A stretch of DNA of 64,000 nucleotides from Marinibacterium profundimaris (GTDB lineage Bacteria > Pseudomonadota > Alphaproteobacteria > Rhodobacterales > Rhodobacteraceae). Of the stretch, positions 33,681-43,288 are shown in pieces (position 1 is the stretch's first letter; every line of letters starts with the position of its first letter). The translations under genes were made by a program, and so were the position numbers. Location: assembly GCF_002210095.1 (NCBI RefSeq), contig NZ_AQQR01000010.1, forward strand, positions 84,072-148,071. Direction: 5' to 3'. Below the pieces are notes generated by a model, which saw only the letters and a program-made list of their open reading frames with translations, was not told the DNA's origin and did no database searches.

Positions 33681-34961
33681 ATGGAATTGTTTGTACTTTT
33701 CGGGACCTTCGCGGTGCTTCTGCTGATCGGGACTCCGGTGGCCTTCTGCCTGGGCGTGTCGTCCTTTGCCACGATCGCCTACCTGGGCCTGCCGCCCGTG
33801 GTGGTCTTCCAGCGGCTGAACTCGGGCATCTCGGTCTTTGCGCTGATGGCGATCCCGTTCTTCATCTATGCCGGAGAGCTGATGGTGCGCGGCGACATCG
33901 CCCGGCGGCTTGTGGCGCTGGCGGGATCGGTCGTGGGGCATCTGCGCGGCGGTCTGGGGCAGGTGAATATCGCCGCCTCGGTGCTGTTCGGCGGCATCTC
34001 CGGCTCGGCGGCGGCGGATGCCTCGGCCATCGGCGGGCTGATGATCCCGCAGATGGAAGAACGCGGCTACGGCAAGGATTACGCGGTGAACATCACGGTG
34101 GTCTCCTCGATCATCGCGCTGATGCTGCCGCCCTCGCACAACCTGATCATCTATTCGATCTCGGCGGGCGGAAAGATTTCCATCGCCGATCTGTTCACCG
34201 CCGGCATCCTGCCGGGGCTGATCCTGGCGATGTCGCTGATGGTTGCCGCATGGCTGGTGGCCAAGAAGCGCGGCTATGCGACTGAACCCTTCCCGGGCGG
34301 CCGCGCGATGCTGGCCCTGCTGATCAACGCGACGCCGGGGCTGATCCTGGTGGCGATCATCTTCGGCGGCGTGCGCTCGGGGATCTTCACGGCCTCCGAA
34401 AGCTCGTGCATCGCGGTGGTCTACGCGATCGGCGTGACGATCGTGGTCTACCGGTCGCTGTCGTGGTCGGATTTCGTGGCCGCGACCATGGGCGCGGTGC
34501 GCACGGCGTCGATGGTGCTGCTGGTGATCGGCTCGGCCGCGGCTTTCGGCTGGCTGCTGGCCTATCTGCGGGTGCCCGCGACGCTGGTCGAGATGATGAA
34601 GGGCGTATCCGAGAACCCGATCATCATCCTTTTGCTGCTGAACGTGCTGCTGCTGTTCCTGGGCACCTTCATGGACATGTCGCCGCTGATCGTGATCACG
34701 ACGCCGATCTTCCTGCCGGTGGCCATGGCCTACGGCGTGGACCCGGTGCATTTCGGGATCATCCTGATCCTCAACCTGGGCATCGGCCTGTGCACGCCGC
34801 CCGTGGGCGCGGTGCTGTTCGTCGGCTGCGCCGTGGGCCGCATCGGCGTGGGCGAGGTGTTCCGCACGATCTGGCCCTTCTACGGCGCCGCGGTCGCGAC
34901 GCTGATGCTGGTCACCTACATCCCGGCGCTGTCGCTCTGGCTGCCGGCCCTGTTCCGATAG
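33681..34961 (+). CDS. TRAP transporter large permease (DctM family)
   Basis: A 426-residue ion-transporter-type membrane protein with about 12 helices. DctM motifs include FGGISGSAAADASAIGGLMI, LMLPPSHNLIIYSISAGGKI and LNLGIGLCTPPVGAVLFVG. It forms the sodium-coupled channel for the uronate TRAP system. It is 11 bases from kdgF. Confidence 0.93.
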   Translation: MELFVLFGTFAVLLLIGTPVAFCLGVSSFATIAYLGLPPVVVFQRLNSGISVFALMAIPFFIYAGELMVRGDIARRLVALAGSVVGHLRGGLGQVNIAASVLFGGISGSAAADASAIGGLMIPQMEERGYGKDYAVNITVVSSIIALMLPPSHNLIIYSISAGGKISIADLFTAGILPGLILAMSLMVAAWLVAKKRGYATEPFPGGRAMLALLINATPGLILVAIIFGGVRSGIFTASESSCIAVVYAIGVTIVVYRSLSWSDFVAATMGAVRTASMVLLVIGSAAAFGWLLAYLRVPATLVEMMKGVSENPIIILLLLNVLLLFLGTFMDMSPLIVITTPIFLPVAMAYGVDPVHFGIILILNLGIGLCTPPVGAVLFVGCAVGRIGVGEVFRTIWPFYGAAVATLMLVTYIPALSLWLPALFR

Positions 34962-34972
34962 GAGGTTCGCCC

Positions 34973-35290
34973 ATGTCTTACGTCAGTACCTATCCCGAGG
35001 TCAGCCCGGACCGGGGCGTGCGCCGGCAGGTCCTGTCGGACAGTCCCGAGCTGATGGTCGTGTCCTTCCGCTTCGAGACCGGCGCGGCCGGCGCGCTGCA
35101 TTCCCACCCCCATGTCCAGTCCACCTATGTCGAGGCCGGACGCTTCCGGTTCACCATCGGCGACGACGCCTTCGAGGTCGGCCCCGGCGACAGTTTCGTG
35201 ATCCCCTCGGAGGCCGAGCATGGCTGTCTTTGCCTGGAGCCGGGCCGCCTGATCGACACTTTCACCCCCAGACGCGACGATTTCCTGTGA
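34973..35290 (+). CDS. kdgF: KdgF cupin, uronate linearisation enzyme
   Basis: A 105-residue cupin that matches KdgF along its whole length: GVRRQVLSDSPELMVVSFRF, HSHPHVQS at residues 43-50, GDSFVIPSEAEHG and the C-terminal RLIDTFTPRRDDFL. KdgF opens the ring of 4,5-unsaturated uronates released by pectin or alginate lyases to 5-keto-4-deoxyuronate. The HSHPH/Q cluster and His83 are the likely metal ligands. It sits directly before kduI, the next step. Start ATG 34973 follows AGGAGG. Confidence 0.88.
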   Translation: MSYVSTYPEVSPDRGVRRQVLSDSPELMVVSFRFETGAAGALHSHPHVQSTYVEAGRFRFTIGDDAFEVGPGDSFVIPSEAEHGCLCLEPGRLIDTFTPRRDDFL

Positions 35291-35300
35291 GGCCCTTTCA

Positions 35301-36128
35301 ATGACCCTGACCACCCAGACCCGCCACGCCATCGACCCCGTCACGGCGATGGGTTTCGACACCGACGACCTGCGCGACCATTTCCAGGTCGACGGTCTGT
35401 TCCGGCCGGGCGAGATCCGGCTGATCTACACCCATTACGACCGGCTGATCCTGGGCTCTGCCGTGCCCGACGGCGGTGACCTGGTGCTGGACCACGTGGC
35501 CGAAACCGGCACGCCCAGCATCCTCGACCGGCGCGAGATGGGGATCCTGAACATCGGCGGAACCGGCCATGTCACCTTGGGCGGCGAGACATACGAGATG
35601 GAGCGCGGCGACGTGCTCTACATCGGCAGGGGCGCCGGAGCGGTGACCCTTGGTGGGCCGGGGCGCTTCTACCTCCTCTCGGCTCCGGCCCACGCAACCC
35701 ATCCCACCCGGCTGATCAAGCCCGCCGATGCGCGGCGGGTGGAACTCGGATCGAAGGAGACGGCGAACGAGCGCGTCATCATCCAGGTGCTGCACCCGGA
35801 GGTCTGCGATACCTGCCAGCTGGTGATGGGCTACACCCAGCTGGCCGAGGGCTCGGTCTGGAACACGATGCCGGCGCATACCCATGACCGGCGGATGGAG
35901 GCCTATCTCTATTTCGACATGGCCGCCGAGCACCGGGTGTTCCACCTGATGGGCGAGCCGGACGAGACCCGGCATATCGTGATGGCCAACGAGGAGGCGG
36001 TGATCTCTCCGCCCTGGTCGATCCACGCGGGCGCGGGGACGGGTGCCTACACGTTCTGCTGGGCGATGGCGGGGGACAATGTCGATTTCACCGACATGGA
36101 CATGGTGGCGATGGAGGATCTGCGATGA
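35301..36128 (+). CDS. kduI: 5-dehydro-4-deoxy-D-glucuronate isomerase
   Basis: A 275-residue KduI. The zinc ligands are visible as His193, His195, Glu200 (PAHTHDRRMEAY) and His242 (WSIHAG). It converts 5-keto-4-deoxyuronate to 2,5-diketo-3-deoxygluconate. It overlaps kduD by 4 bases. Confidence 0.95.
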   Translation: MTLTTQTRHAIDPVTAMGFDTDDLRDHFQVDGLFRPGEIRLIYTHYDRLILGSAVPDGGDLVLDHVAETGTPSILDRREMGILNIGGTGHVTLGGETYEMERGDVLYIGRGAGAVTLGGPGRFYLLSAPAHATHPTRLIKPADARRVELGSKETANERVIIQVLHPEVCDTCQLVMGYTQLAEGSVWNTMPAHTHDRRMEAYLYFDMAAEHRVFHLMGEPDETRHIVMANEEAVISPPWSIHAGAGTGAYTFCWAMAGDNVDFTDMDMVAMEDLR

Positions 36129-36898
36129 GCGATCCGGTTGTTAAAGACGCTACAGGCGATCCGTTCCGTGTTGACGGTCAGCGGGCGCTGGTGACAGGAG
36201 CGAACACCGGCATCGGCCAGGCCACCGCCCTGGGCCTGGCCGAGCGCGGGGCCCATGTGCTGGCCGCCGGCCGGTCAAGCTGTGCCGAGACGGTGGCGCT
36301 GATCGAGGCGGCCGGGGGCACGGCAGAGGACTTCACGCTCGAGCTCTCCGATCCGGCGGCCGGCGCCGCCCGGCTGGCAGAGGCGGGCGCGCTGGACATC
36401 CTTGTGAACAACGCCGGCATCATCCGGCGCGCCGACGCGGTGGAGTTCGCCGAGGACGATTGGGACGCGGTTCTGGATGTGAACCTGAAGGCGGTGTTCC
36501 TGCTGTGCCAGGGCTTTGCCAAGGCCGCGATGGAGCGGGGCGCCGGGGGGCGGATCGTGAATATCGCCTCGTTGCTGTCCTTCCAGGGCGGGATCCGGGT
36601 GCCGGCCTACACGGCGGCGAAACACGGGATCGCCGGGCTGACCAAGGCGCTGGCCAATGAATGGGCCGGGCAGGGCATCAATGTGAACGCGGTGGCGCCC
36701 GGCTATATCGTCACCAACAACACCGCGGCACTGCGCGAGGACCCGGTGCGCTCGGCCGAGATCCTGGGCCGCATCCCCGCCGGGCGCTGGGGCGATGCGG
36801 CCGATATCGCCGGGGCGGTGTCCTTCCTGTGCACGCCGGCGGCGGGGTACGTCACCGGGGCGGTTCTGAATGTCGACGGAGGCTGGCTTGCCCGCTGA
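36125..36898 (+). CDS. kduD: 2-deoxy-D-gluconate 3-dehydrogenase / DKI reductase
   Basis: A 257-residue short-chain dehydrogenase. The NAD(H)-binding motif TGANTGIG is at residues 24-31, NNAG at 95-98, and Ser149, Tyr162 and Lys166 form the catalytic set. Context next to kduI assigns it to reduction of 2,5-diketo-3-deoxygluconate to 2-keto-3-deoxygluconate (KDG). It overlaps the start of the uxuB-type gene. Confidence 0.92.
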   Translation: MSDPVVKDATGDPFRVDGQRALVTGANTGIGQATALGLAERGAHVLAAGRSSCAETVALIEAAGGTAEDFTLELSDPAAGAARLAEAGALDILVNNAGIIRRADAVEFAEDDWDAVLDVNLKAVFLLCQGFAKAAMERGAGGRIVNIASLLSFQGGIRVPAYTAAKHGIAGLTKALANEWAGQGINVNAVAPGYIVTNNTAALREDPVRSAEILGRIPAGRWGDAADIAGAVSFLCTPAAGYVTGAVLNVDGGWLAR

Positions 36899-38312
36899 AC
36901 GGTTGTCACGGACGGGCGCGGCGCCGAAGCCGGGCATCGTCCATCTCGGGCCGGGCGCGTTCTTTCGCGCCTTCAACGCGGTCTTCACCGAGGATGCCAT
37001 GGCGGCGGAGCCGGGCGACTGGGGAATCGTTGCCGTGTCGCTGAAAAGCCCTGCGGCGCGCGACCAGATGGCGCCGCAGGACGGGGCCTATACCTCGGTC
37101 ACGCTGGGGCCGGAGGGCGCGGAGTACCGGGTGATCGGATCCGTTGTCCGGGTGCTGGTGGCGCCGGAGGATCCCGAGAAGGTGCTGGAGGCGATGTGTG
37201 CCGGGACGACGCGGATCGTGTCGCTGACGGTGACCGAGAAGGGCTATGCGCATGAGCCTTCGACGGGGCGGCTGAACCTGAAGCATCCCGATATCGCGCA
37301 TGATCTTGCGGGCGGCGCGCCCCGATCCGCGGTGGGCTTCCTGGTCGAGGCGCTCGCCCGTCGTCGCGCCTCCGGTCTCGCTGCGTTCACCGTCGTGACC
37401 TGCGACAACCTTCCGAGCAACGGGCCGCTTTTGCGGGGCCTTGTGCTGGACTTCGCGCGGGCGCGCGACGCGGACCTTGCGGAATGGATTGCGGCCGAGG
37501 TGGCCTTTCCCGCGACCATGGTCGACCGGATCACGCCGGCCACGACCGAAGCCGATATCGCAGCGCTGGAGTCGGCGCAGGGCTATCGCGATCCGGCCTG
37601 CGTGACCCATGAGCCGTTCCGGCAATGGGTGATCGAGGACCGCTTTCCCACCGGCCGGCCGGCCTGGGACCGGGTCGGCGCGCAGATGGTGACCTCGGTC
37701 GAGGCGCATGAGACGATGAAGCTGCGCTGCCTGAACGGGACCCATTCGACGCTGGCCTACCTGGGCTACCTTGCCGGCTACGAGACGATCGCCGAAACGG
37801 TGGCCGATCCGGATTTCGCGCGGCTTTGCGACCGGCTCTGGGCCGAAGAGATCGTGCCGACGCTGGAGCAGCCCGAAGGCGAGGATCTGGCCGCCTATTG
37901 CGCCGCGCTGCTGGAGCGCTATCGCAACCCCGCCATCCGCCACCGGACCTGGCAGATCGCCATGGACGGGTCGCAGAAGCTGCCGCAGCGGATCCTGGGT
38001 ACGCTGGCCGACAACCTTGCGGCGGGCCGCGAGAGCCCTGGCCTGGTGCTCGCCGTGGCGGGGTGGATGCGCTACGTCGGCGGCGTGGACGAGCGTGGCG
38101 AGGCGATCGACGTGCGCGATCCGCTGGCGGATCAGCTAATGGCGGCCTGGGACGGCGCCGAGGGCGCCGGGGCGAAGGCATCGGCCCTTCTGGGGATGCG
38201 CGAGGTTTTCTCTGCCGAGCTGGCCGGGGCGCTGCAGGCGCCGGTCTCGGCGGCGTTGGAACTCTTGCTGGACGCAGGCGCCAGAGCGGCGGTGAAGGAG
38301 CGGGTGCAATGA
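36870..38312 (+). CDS. uxuB: D-mannonate oxidoreductase / fructuronate reductase (mannitol dehydrogenase family)
   Basis: A 480-residue member of the long-chain mannitol dehydrogenase family, with N-terminal GIVHLGPGAFFRAFNAV, TEKGYAHEPSTGRLN, FTVVTCDNLPSNG and the catalytic-region MKLRCLNGTHSTLAYLGYLA. It reduces fructuronate to mannonate. ATG 36870 overlaps kduD by 29 bases; TTG 36888 with GGAGG five bases upstream is an equally good start. It overlaps uxuA by 4 bases. Context between kduD and uxuA excludes a plain mannitol dehydrogenase role. Confidence 0.88.
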   Translation: MSTEAGLPAERLSRTGAAPKPGIVHLGPGAFFRAFNAVFTEDAMAAEPGDWGIVAVSLKSPAARDQMAPQDGAYTSVTLGPEGAEYRVIGSVVRVLVAPEDPEKVLEAMCAGTTRIVSLTVTEKGYAHEPSTGRLNLKHPDIAHDLAGGAPRSAVGFLVEALARRRASGLAAFTVVTCDNLPSNGPLLRGLVLDFARARDADLAEWIAAEVAFPATMVDRITPATTEADIAALESAQGYRDPACVTHEPFRQWVIEDRFPTGRPAWDRVGAQMVTSVEAHETMKLRCLNGTHSTLAYLGYLAGYETIAETVADPDFARLCDRLWAEEIVPTLEQPEGEDLAAYCAALLERYRNPAIRHRTWQIAMDGSQKLPQRILGTLADNLAAGRESPGLVLAVAGWMRYVGGVDERGEAIDVRDPLADQLMAAWDGAEGAGAKASALLGMREVFSAELAGALQAPVSAALELLLDAGARAAVKERVQ

Positions 38313-39484
38313 TCGAGAGCTGGCGCTGGTTCGGTCCGCTGGACGATATCTCGCTTCCCGAGATCGCGCAGACCGGGGCGCGGGGGATCGTGACGGCTTG
38401 CCACGAGATCCCCTATGGCGAGGTCTGGAGCCGGGAGGCGATCGCCGAGCGCAAGGCGCTGATCGAACGCGCTCCGGGCGAAATGCACTGGGCCGTGGTC
38501 GAAAGCCTGCCGGTGCACGAGGATATCAAGCGCGGGGCCGGCGACCTGGATCGGCTGTTCGCCAATTACCGGCAATCGCTGGCGAATCTGGCGGCGGAAG
38601 GGGTGACAACGGTCTGTTACAACTTCATGCCGCTGCTGGACTGGACGCGGACACGGCTGGACGCGGCGCTGCCCGCGGGCGGCCATGCGCTGCGGTTCAG
38701 CCAGGTCGAGATGGCCGGATTCGAGCTGCACATGCTGCGCCGGGAGGGGGCCGAGGCGGCCTATCCCCCGGAGGTCCTGGCACGGGCGGAGGCCTGGGCG
38801 GCGGAGGCCGGCGAGGACGAGCGCGCGCGGTTGCTGACGGCGATCATGGCGGGGCTGCCCGGGGCCTACGATCGCTATGACGTGGAAGGGCTGCGCGCGG
38901 CGCTGGCGCCGTGGCAGGGATTCACCGCAGAGGATTTGAGAAGCAATTTCAAACGCTTCCTTGAGGAAATCGTTCCCACGGCCGAAGAGCTGGGCCTGGG
39001 CATGTGCGTGCATCCCGACGATCCGCCGCGGCCCCTGCTCGGCCTGCCCAGAGTGGTGTCGACCGGGGAGGATATCGCCGCGGTGCTGGCCATGGTGGAC
39101 AGCCCGGCGAACGGGCTGACCCTGTGTTCAGGCTCGCTGGGCGCGAATCCGGACAATGACGTTCCTGCGATTGCGAGGCGTTTCGCCGCGCGGATCCATT
39201 TCGCGCATCTGCGCAACGTATCGAAGGAGCCGGACGGATCGTTCCAGGAGGCGGCGCACCTGGAGGGCGACACGGACATGGTGGCCCTGGTTGCGGCGCT
39301 GCTGGAGGAAGACCGGCGGCGGCAGGATAATGGCGGGCCGGAGATCCCTTTCCGGCCGGATCATGGCCATGCCCTGCTGGGCGACCTGGGGCGAAAGACA
39401 CATCCGGGCTATCCGCTGATCGGGCGGATGCGCGGGCTGGCGGAGCTGCGCGGTGTGATCGCGGGGCTGGCACACGCCGGGTGA
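38309..39484 (+). CDS. uxuA: Mannonate dehydratase
   Basis: A 391-residue UxuA, which dehydrates D-mannonate to KDG. It opens SWRWFGPLDDISLPEIAQTG and has the metal-site regions MCVHPDDPPRPLLGLPR, LCSGSLGANPDND, HFAHLRNVSKE and RPDHGHALLGD, all characteristic. The length is normal. It is the last gene of the uronate unit. KDG kinase and KDPG aldolase are not in the window and must be encoded elsewhere. Confidence 0.95.
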   Translation: MIESWRWFGPLDDISLPEIAQTGARGIVTACHEIPYGEVWSREAIAERKALIERAPGEMHWAVVESLPVHEDIKRGAGDLDRLFANYRQSLANLAAEGVTTVCYNFMPLLDWTRTRLDAALPAGGHALRFSQVEMAGFELHMLRREGAEAAYPPEVLARAEAWAAEAGEDERARLLTAIMAGLPGAYDRYDVEGLRAALAPWQGFTAEDLRSNFKRFLEEIVPTAEELGLGMCVHPDDPPRPLLGLPRVVSTGEDIAAVLAMVDSPANGLTLCSGSLGANPDNDVPAIARRFAARIHFAHLRNVSKEPDGSFQEAAHLEGDTDMVALVAALLEEDRRRQDNGGPEIPFRPDHGHALLGDLGRKTHPGYPLIGRMRGLAELRGVIAGLAHAG

Positions 39485-39499
39485 AACTGGCGGACCGGA

Positions 39500-39530
39500 C
39501 AGCCCGCGACGGCGCAACAGTTGCGGGCTG
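39500..39530. terminator. Inverted repeat between convergent uxuA and rhaK
   Basis: Arms CAGCCCGC (39500-39507) and GCGGGCTG (39523-39530) lie between two converging transcription units. They are likely to act as a bidirectional terminator, although no long T-run follows on either strand. Confidence 0.5.
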
Positions 39531-39554
39531 CCCTTCGGTCTTGCGTCGATGGGA

Positions 39555-40988
39555 TCAGCCGGCGGCGGCGGTCCAGGCTTTGACGTAGGCGTCCATGCGG
39601 GCCCGAGTCTCTCCGCTCGGCGGGGCGTCGATCTGCGCCTCGGCCGGCTGCGGCAGGTCGGAGCGGGCCAGCAGCGCGGCACCTTGGCTGGTGCCGGTTG
39701 CGCCCTTCATCGCGTGCACCTCGGATCCGGTGGCGGCGGCGAGCATCCGGCGGAAGCAGGTGTTGCGGGCAAAGGGACCTTCGACGATCACCGGGCCGGC
39801 ATGGCCGATCAGCGACAGGCAGCGCGCCGTGACCAGCGCAAGGTAGAAGGCCAGCGCAGCCGCGCGTTCGCCGCCCTGCGCCTCGGCGGGGCTCCAGCGT
39901 GCGGACCGGCCGGCAAAGGGGCCGGTTTCCGGGACCACCGCGGGCAGCAGCATCACGGGGCTGTCCAGCACCGCGTCGATCTCGGCCTGCGACGGATCGG
40001 GATAGGCGCCGCCCATGATCGTGTCATGCTCGCGCCCGCCCATGAACCGGGCCGAGGGCACGGGCTGGCCGAAGGCGTTGACGTTGATCAGCGTGTCCAG
40101 CTTCGGGTCCAGCGTGACGGCTGCTCCGCCGACCGACATGGCGATCACCCATGTGCCGGTGGAGACCACCGAGAACGGCGGTTCATGCGCCAGAAGGTGC
40201 GGCAGGAGCGAGGCGTTGCTGTCGTGGATGCCGCAGAAGACGGGCGTCGCCTCGGGCAGGCCGGTGCGCGCGGCGATGTCGGGCAGCACGGTGCCCAGCC
40301 GGTCGGTCGAGGCGCGCGCCGGGGCGATCTTGTCGGCGATGGCGAGCGTATCGACAAGGGAGGAGAACCGGCCCGCCTCGGGGTTCCACAGATCCGTGTG
40401 GCAGCCAAGCGAGGTCACGTCCGTCGCCCGCATGCCGGTCAGGCGGAAGCCCCAGTACTGCGGATAGGTCAGGATCGTCGCGCAGCGGTCCTGCAGCCCC
40501 GGGTCGGTGGCGAATTGCCAATGCAGCTGCGCGCCGATGTTCAGCCCCATGCCAAGCCGGGGCGAGCCGGTCTCGGCGAAGTCCGGGCGGATCGCGTCAT
40601 AGGCGGCGGCCATCTCGTCCGGGCCGGTGTGTTCGTAATCGAGGATCGGTGCCGCCAGCGTGCCATCCGCCGCCAGCAGCGCGGCCGAGGCGCCGTGCGT
40701 CGTGACCGAGATCGCGTCGATCCCGTGCGCGGCCTGGAACCGGGCCAGCGCGTCCAGCAGAAACTCCCAGTGCCCGTCCACGTCGAAATGCGGCCAGGGC
40801 AAGCCGGGGCGCACGGCGTTGGGGCGCGTGACCACGTCCAGCTCGGCCAGCGTGGCAAGATCGACCAGCGCCAGCTTGGCGTTGGTCTTGCCGATGTCGA
40901 TGACGGCAATGTGGCCCGAGGTCAGAGGCGCGTCGGCGGGCGCCTCGGGGGCGGTCAGGGTATCGGCCCCGGTCATTGTCTGGGTCAT
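39555..40988 (-). CDS. rhaK: Rhamnulokinase-type FGGY carbohydrate kinase
   Basis: A 477-residue FGGY kinase with the phosphate-binding DIGKTNAK at residues 31-38, [14 protein letters not shown] and a C-terminal [16 protein letters not shown]. In rhizobia the last gene of rhaRSTPQUK encodes a kinase of this divergent type that is needed for rhamnose use and also affects transport. The ATG at 40988 overlaps the rhaU stop as ATGA; the longer frame enters rhaU. Confidence 0.9.
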   Translation of the reverse strand: MTQTMTGADTLTAPEAPADAPLTSGHIAVIDIGKTNAKLALVDLATLAELDVVTRPNAVRPGLPWPHFDVDGHWEFLLDALARFQAAHGIDAISVTTHGASAALLAADGTLAAPILDYEHTGPDEMAAAYDAIRPDFAETGSPRLGMGLNIGAQLHWQFATDPGLQDRCATILTYPQYWGFRLTGMRATDVTSLGCHTDLWNPEAGRFSSLVDTLAIADKIAPARASTDRLGTVLPDIAARTGLPEATPVFCGIHDSNASLLPHLLAHEPPFSVVSTGTWVIAMSVGGAAVTLDPKLDTLINVNAFGQPVPSARFMGGREHDTIMGGAYPDPSQAEIDAVLDSPVMLLPAVVPETGPFAGRSARWSPAEAQGGERAAALAFYLALVTARCLSLIGHAGPVIVEGPFARNTCFRRMLAAATGSEVHAMKGATGTSQGAALLARSDLPQPAEAQIDAPPSGETRARMDAYVKAWTAAAG

Positions 40989-41299
40989 GGCATGTGGAAC
41001 ATCGGCGTCAGGGGCACCGACACCGGTTCGTTGTCGGGATGGGTTTCCATGATGTCGGCCATGTGGGCCCACCAGCGTTTCATGATCTCGGTTCCGGGCA
41101 GGGCGTCCATCCCGTGATCCTCGGCGCGCCAGAGCACGCCGAAGAGAATGTTCGTCTCCTCGTCCAGGTGGATCGAGTAATCCGAGACACCGGCCTTGCG
41201 CAGCAGCTCTTCCAGCTCGGGCCAGATCTCGTCATGGCGCTTCTTGTACTCGGCCTTGCAGCCGGGGTTCAGGCGCATCTTGAAGGCATATTTTTCCAT
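40985..41299 (-). CDS. rhaU: L-rhamnose mutarotase
   Basis: A 104-residue RhaM/RhaU-type mutarotase that interconverts alpha and beta L-rhamnopyranose. It has His22 in [16 protein letters not shown], the [10 protein letters not shown] aromatic pair and the C-terminal NPxNxPV-type element ([11 protein letters not shown]). The length equals that of the enterobacterial enzyme. The ATG at 41299 overlaps the permease stop (TGATG read leftward). Confidence 0.95.
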   Translation of the reverse strand: MEKYAFKMRLNPGCKAEYKKRHDEIWPELEELLRKAGVSDYSIHLDEETNILFGVLWRAEDHGMDALPGTEIMKRWWAHMADIMETHPDNEPVSVPLTPMFHMP

Positions 41300-42297
41300 C
41301 ACGCCCTCCACTTGGCCCAAAGCCGGGGCAGGGCGATGACACCGATCAGCAGCGCGCCGATGACGATCGACATCACGATGCCGGGCACGTTCAGAAGGCC
41401 AAGGCCGAAGGTCACCAGCCCCATGACGAAGGCCGCGATGACCACGCCCGGAATGGTGCCCGAGCCGCCCAGGATCGACACGCCGCCGAGGACGACCATG
41501 GTCACGATCTCAAGCTCCCAGCCGAAGCCGATGGACGGGCGGGTGGAGCCCAGCCGCGAGGTCAGGCAGATCGCGGCAAGGCCGGACATCAGCCCGGTCA
41601 GCAGAAAAAGCGTGAACTTCACCCGCTCCACCCGGATGCCGGAGAACATCGCGCCGGTGGCGTTGTTGCCGATGGCATAGACCGCGCGCCCGAAGTTCGT
41701 CTTGTGCAGCAGCACGCCGTAGATCACCGCAAGCACCGCGAAGAGCGCGAATTCGAACGAGATGACCCACCAGACATAGCCCTGCCCGAAGAAGGCGAAG
41801 CTGGAGGGATAGCCGCCGTAGGCCTGATCGCCCAGCACGATGTAGCTGATGCCGCGAAACAGGCTCATCGAACCGATCGTCACCACGATAGAAGGCAGGC
41901 CCATGCGCGTCACCAGCACGCCGTTGAAGGCGCCGCAGATCAGCCCGGTGCCCAGCCCGATCAGCACGAGGCCGGGCGTGCCCACGCCGAACTGCACGGC
42001 CGCGCCCATCGCGGTCGAGGCCAGCGCGATGATCGAGGCGACCGAGAGGTCGATCTCGCCCGAGATGATCAGCAGCGCCATGGCAAAGCCGATCATCGCC
42101 TTCTCGGTGAAGTTGAAAGTGGCGTCGCTGAGGTTCCAGGCGTTCAGGAAATAGGGCGAGGCCAGCGAATTGGCGATGAAGATCGCGATGGCCACCAGCA
42201 GCAGCAGGCTTTCCCAGCTTTTCAGCCGCGCCTCGAGGGGCGAGCGCAGGCGGTCGGGGATGTGCCGTCCGGTGGAAGCGTCGGTGGTGGTGGTCAT
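41299..42297 (-). CDS. rhaQ: Rhamnose ABC transporter permease 2
   Basis: A 332-residue sugar ABC permease of the RbsC/AraH type with about nine to ten helices. Family motifs are [40 protein letters not shown] and [19 protein letters not shown]. It pairs with rhaP; start and stop overlap neighbours by 4 and 1 bases. Confidence 0.92.
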   Translation of the reverse strand: MTTTTDASTGRHIPDRLRSPLEARLKSWESLLLLVAIAIFIANSLASPYFLNAWNLSDATFNFTEKAMIGFAMALLIISGEIDLSVASIIALASTAMGAAVQFGVGTPGLVLIGLGTGLICGAFNGVLVTRMGLPSIVVTIGSMSLFRGISYIVLGDQAYGGYPSSFAFFGQGYVWWVISFEFALFAVLAVIYGVLLHKTNFGRAVYAIGNNATGAMFSGIRVERVKFTLFLLTGLMSGLAAICLTSRLGSTRPSIGFGWELEIVTMVVLGGVSILGGSGTIPGVVIAAFVMGLVTFGLGLLNVPGIVMSIVIGALLIGVIALPRLWAKWRA

Positions 42298-43274
42298 GCC
42301 GCGTGCTCCGCTGTCTTGAGGATGATCCGGCCCTTGCTGCGCGAGGCGCGCGCGTTCACCGCAACGGCGATGATGATGGCGCTGCCCGAGATGGCGAGCT
42401 GCCAGAACGGAGAGATGTTGACGACCGGCAGGGCGTTCTTGATCACGCCCAGGAAGATCGCGCCCAGCAGCGCGCCGCCCACCGTGCCGATGCCGCCGGC
42501 GATGGAAATGCCGCCGATCACGCAGGCCGCCACGACGTCAAGCTCGAAGCCGCTGGCGATGTCCACATAGGCGACCGCGTAGCGCGACACCCACAGGTAG
42601 CCCGTCAGCCCGGCCAGCGCGCCGGAGATGGTGAAGGCCCAGAACTGGGTTTTGCCCACGTCGATGCCGGTATAGGTCGCGGCGTGAGGGTTGCCGCCCA
42701 CCGCATAGAAGGCCCGGCCCAGCGAGGTGCGCGTCATCACCACGGCAAAGAGGATCACGGCCAGCACGGCGATCCAGCTCAGCACCGGTTGGCCCAGGAT
42801 CTCGGCCCGGGGGAAGGCCTTGAAGGCCGGCGACATCTCGTGGCTGTTCACCCAGGACCCTTCGGACAGCAGGAAGATGATGCCGCGGAAGATGGTCATG
42901 GTGCCCAGCGTGACGACGATCGGCGGGATGTCGAGCTTCCAGACCAGGATGCCGTTGACCATGCCAAGCAGCGTGCCAAGCCCGATCGCCACGGCAAGGA
43001 TCACGACAACCGGCACGCCGGGGGCGGCCACGTTGATCATCGCCACGACCATGCCGGTCAGCGCGAGGTTGGCGGCGACCGAAAGGTCGATGCACTTGGT
43101 CAGGATCACGATCATCTGGCCGATGGCCAGCAATATCAGCGGCGCGGTGTCGTTGAAGACACCGGCCAGGTTCGAGGGGGCCACGAAGGCCGGAAAGCGC
43201 GTGGCGATCAGCGCCAGCAGCACGGCGATGGCGCCGAGCAGCAGCGCTTCGCGGGAGGCCAGGAGACGGAGCAT
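42294..43274 (-). CDS. rhaP: Rhamnose ABC transporter permease 1
   Basis: A 326-residue sugar ABC permease paralogous to rhaQ. Motifs are TKCIDLSVAANLALTGMVVA, GMVNGILVWKLDIPPIVVTL and GGNPHAATYTGIDVGKTQF. It lies between the ATPase (14-base gap) and rhaQ (4-base overlap). The two different permeases form the heterodimeric channel of this rhamnose importer class. Confidence 0.92.
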   Translation of the reverse strand: MLRLLASREALLLGAIAVLLALIATRFPAFVAPSNLAGVFNDTAPLILLAIGQMIVILTKCIDLSVAANLALTGMVVAMINVAAPGVPVVVILAVAIGLGTLLGMVNGILVWKLDIPPIVVTLGTMTIFRGIIFLLSEGSWVNSHEMSPAFKAFPRAEILGQPVLSWIAVLAVILFAVVMTRTSLGRAFYAVGGNPHAATYTGIDVGKTQFWAFTISGALAGLTGYLWVSRYAVAYVDIASGFELDVVAACVIGGISIAGGIGTVGGALLGAIFLGVIKNALPVVNISPFWQLAISGSAIIIAVAVNARASRSKGRIILKTAEHAA

Positions 43275-43288
43275 GGGCGCGCCTTTCG

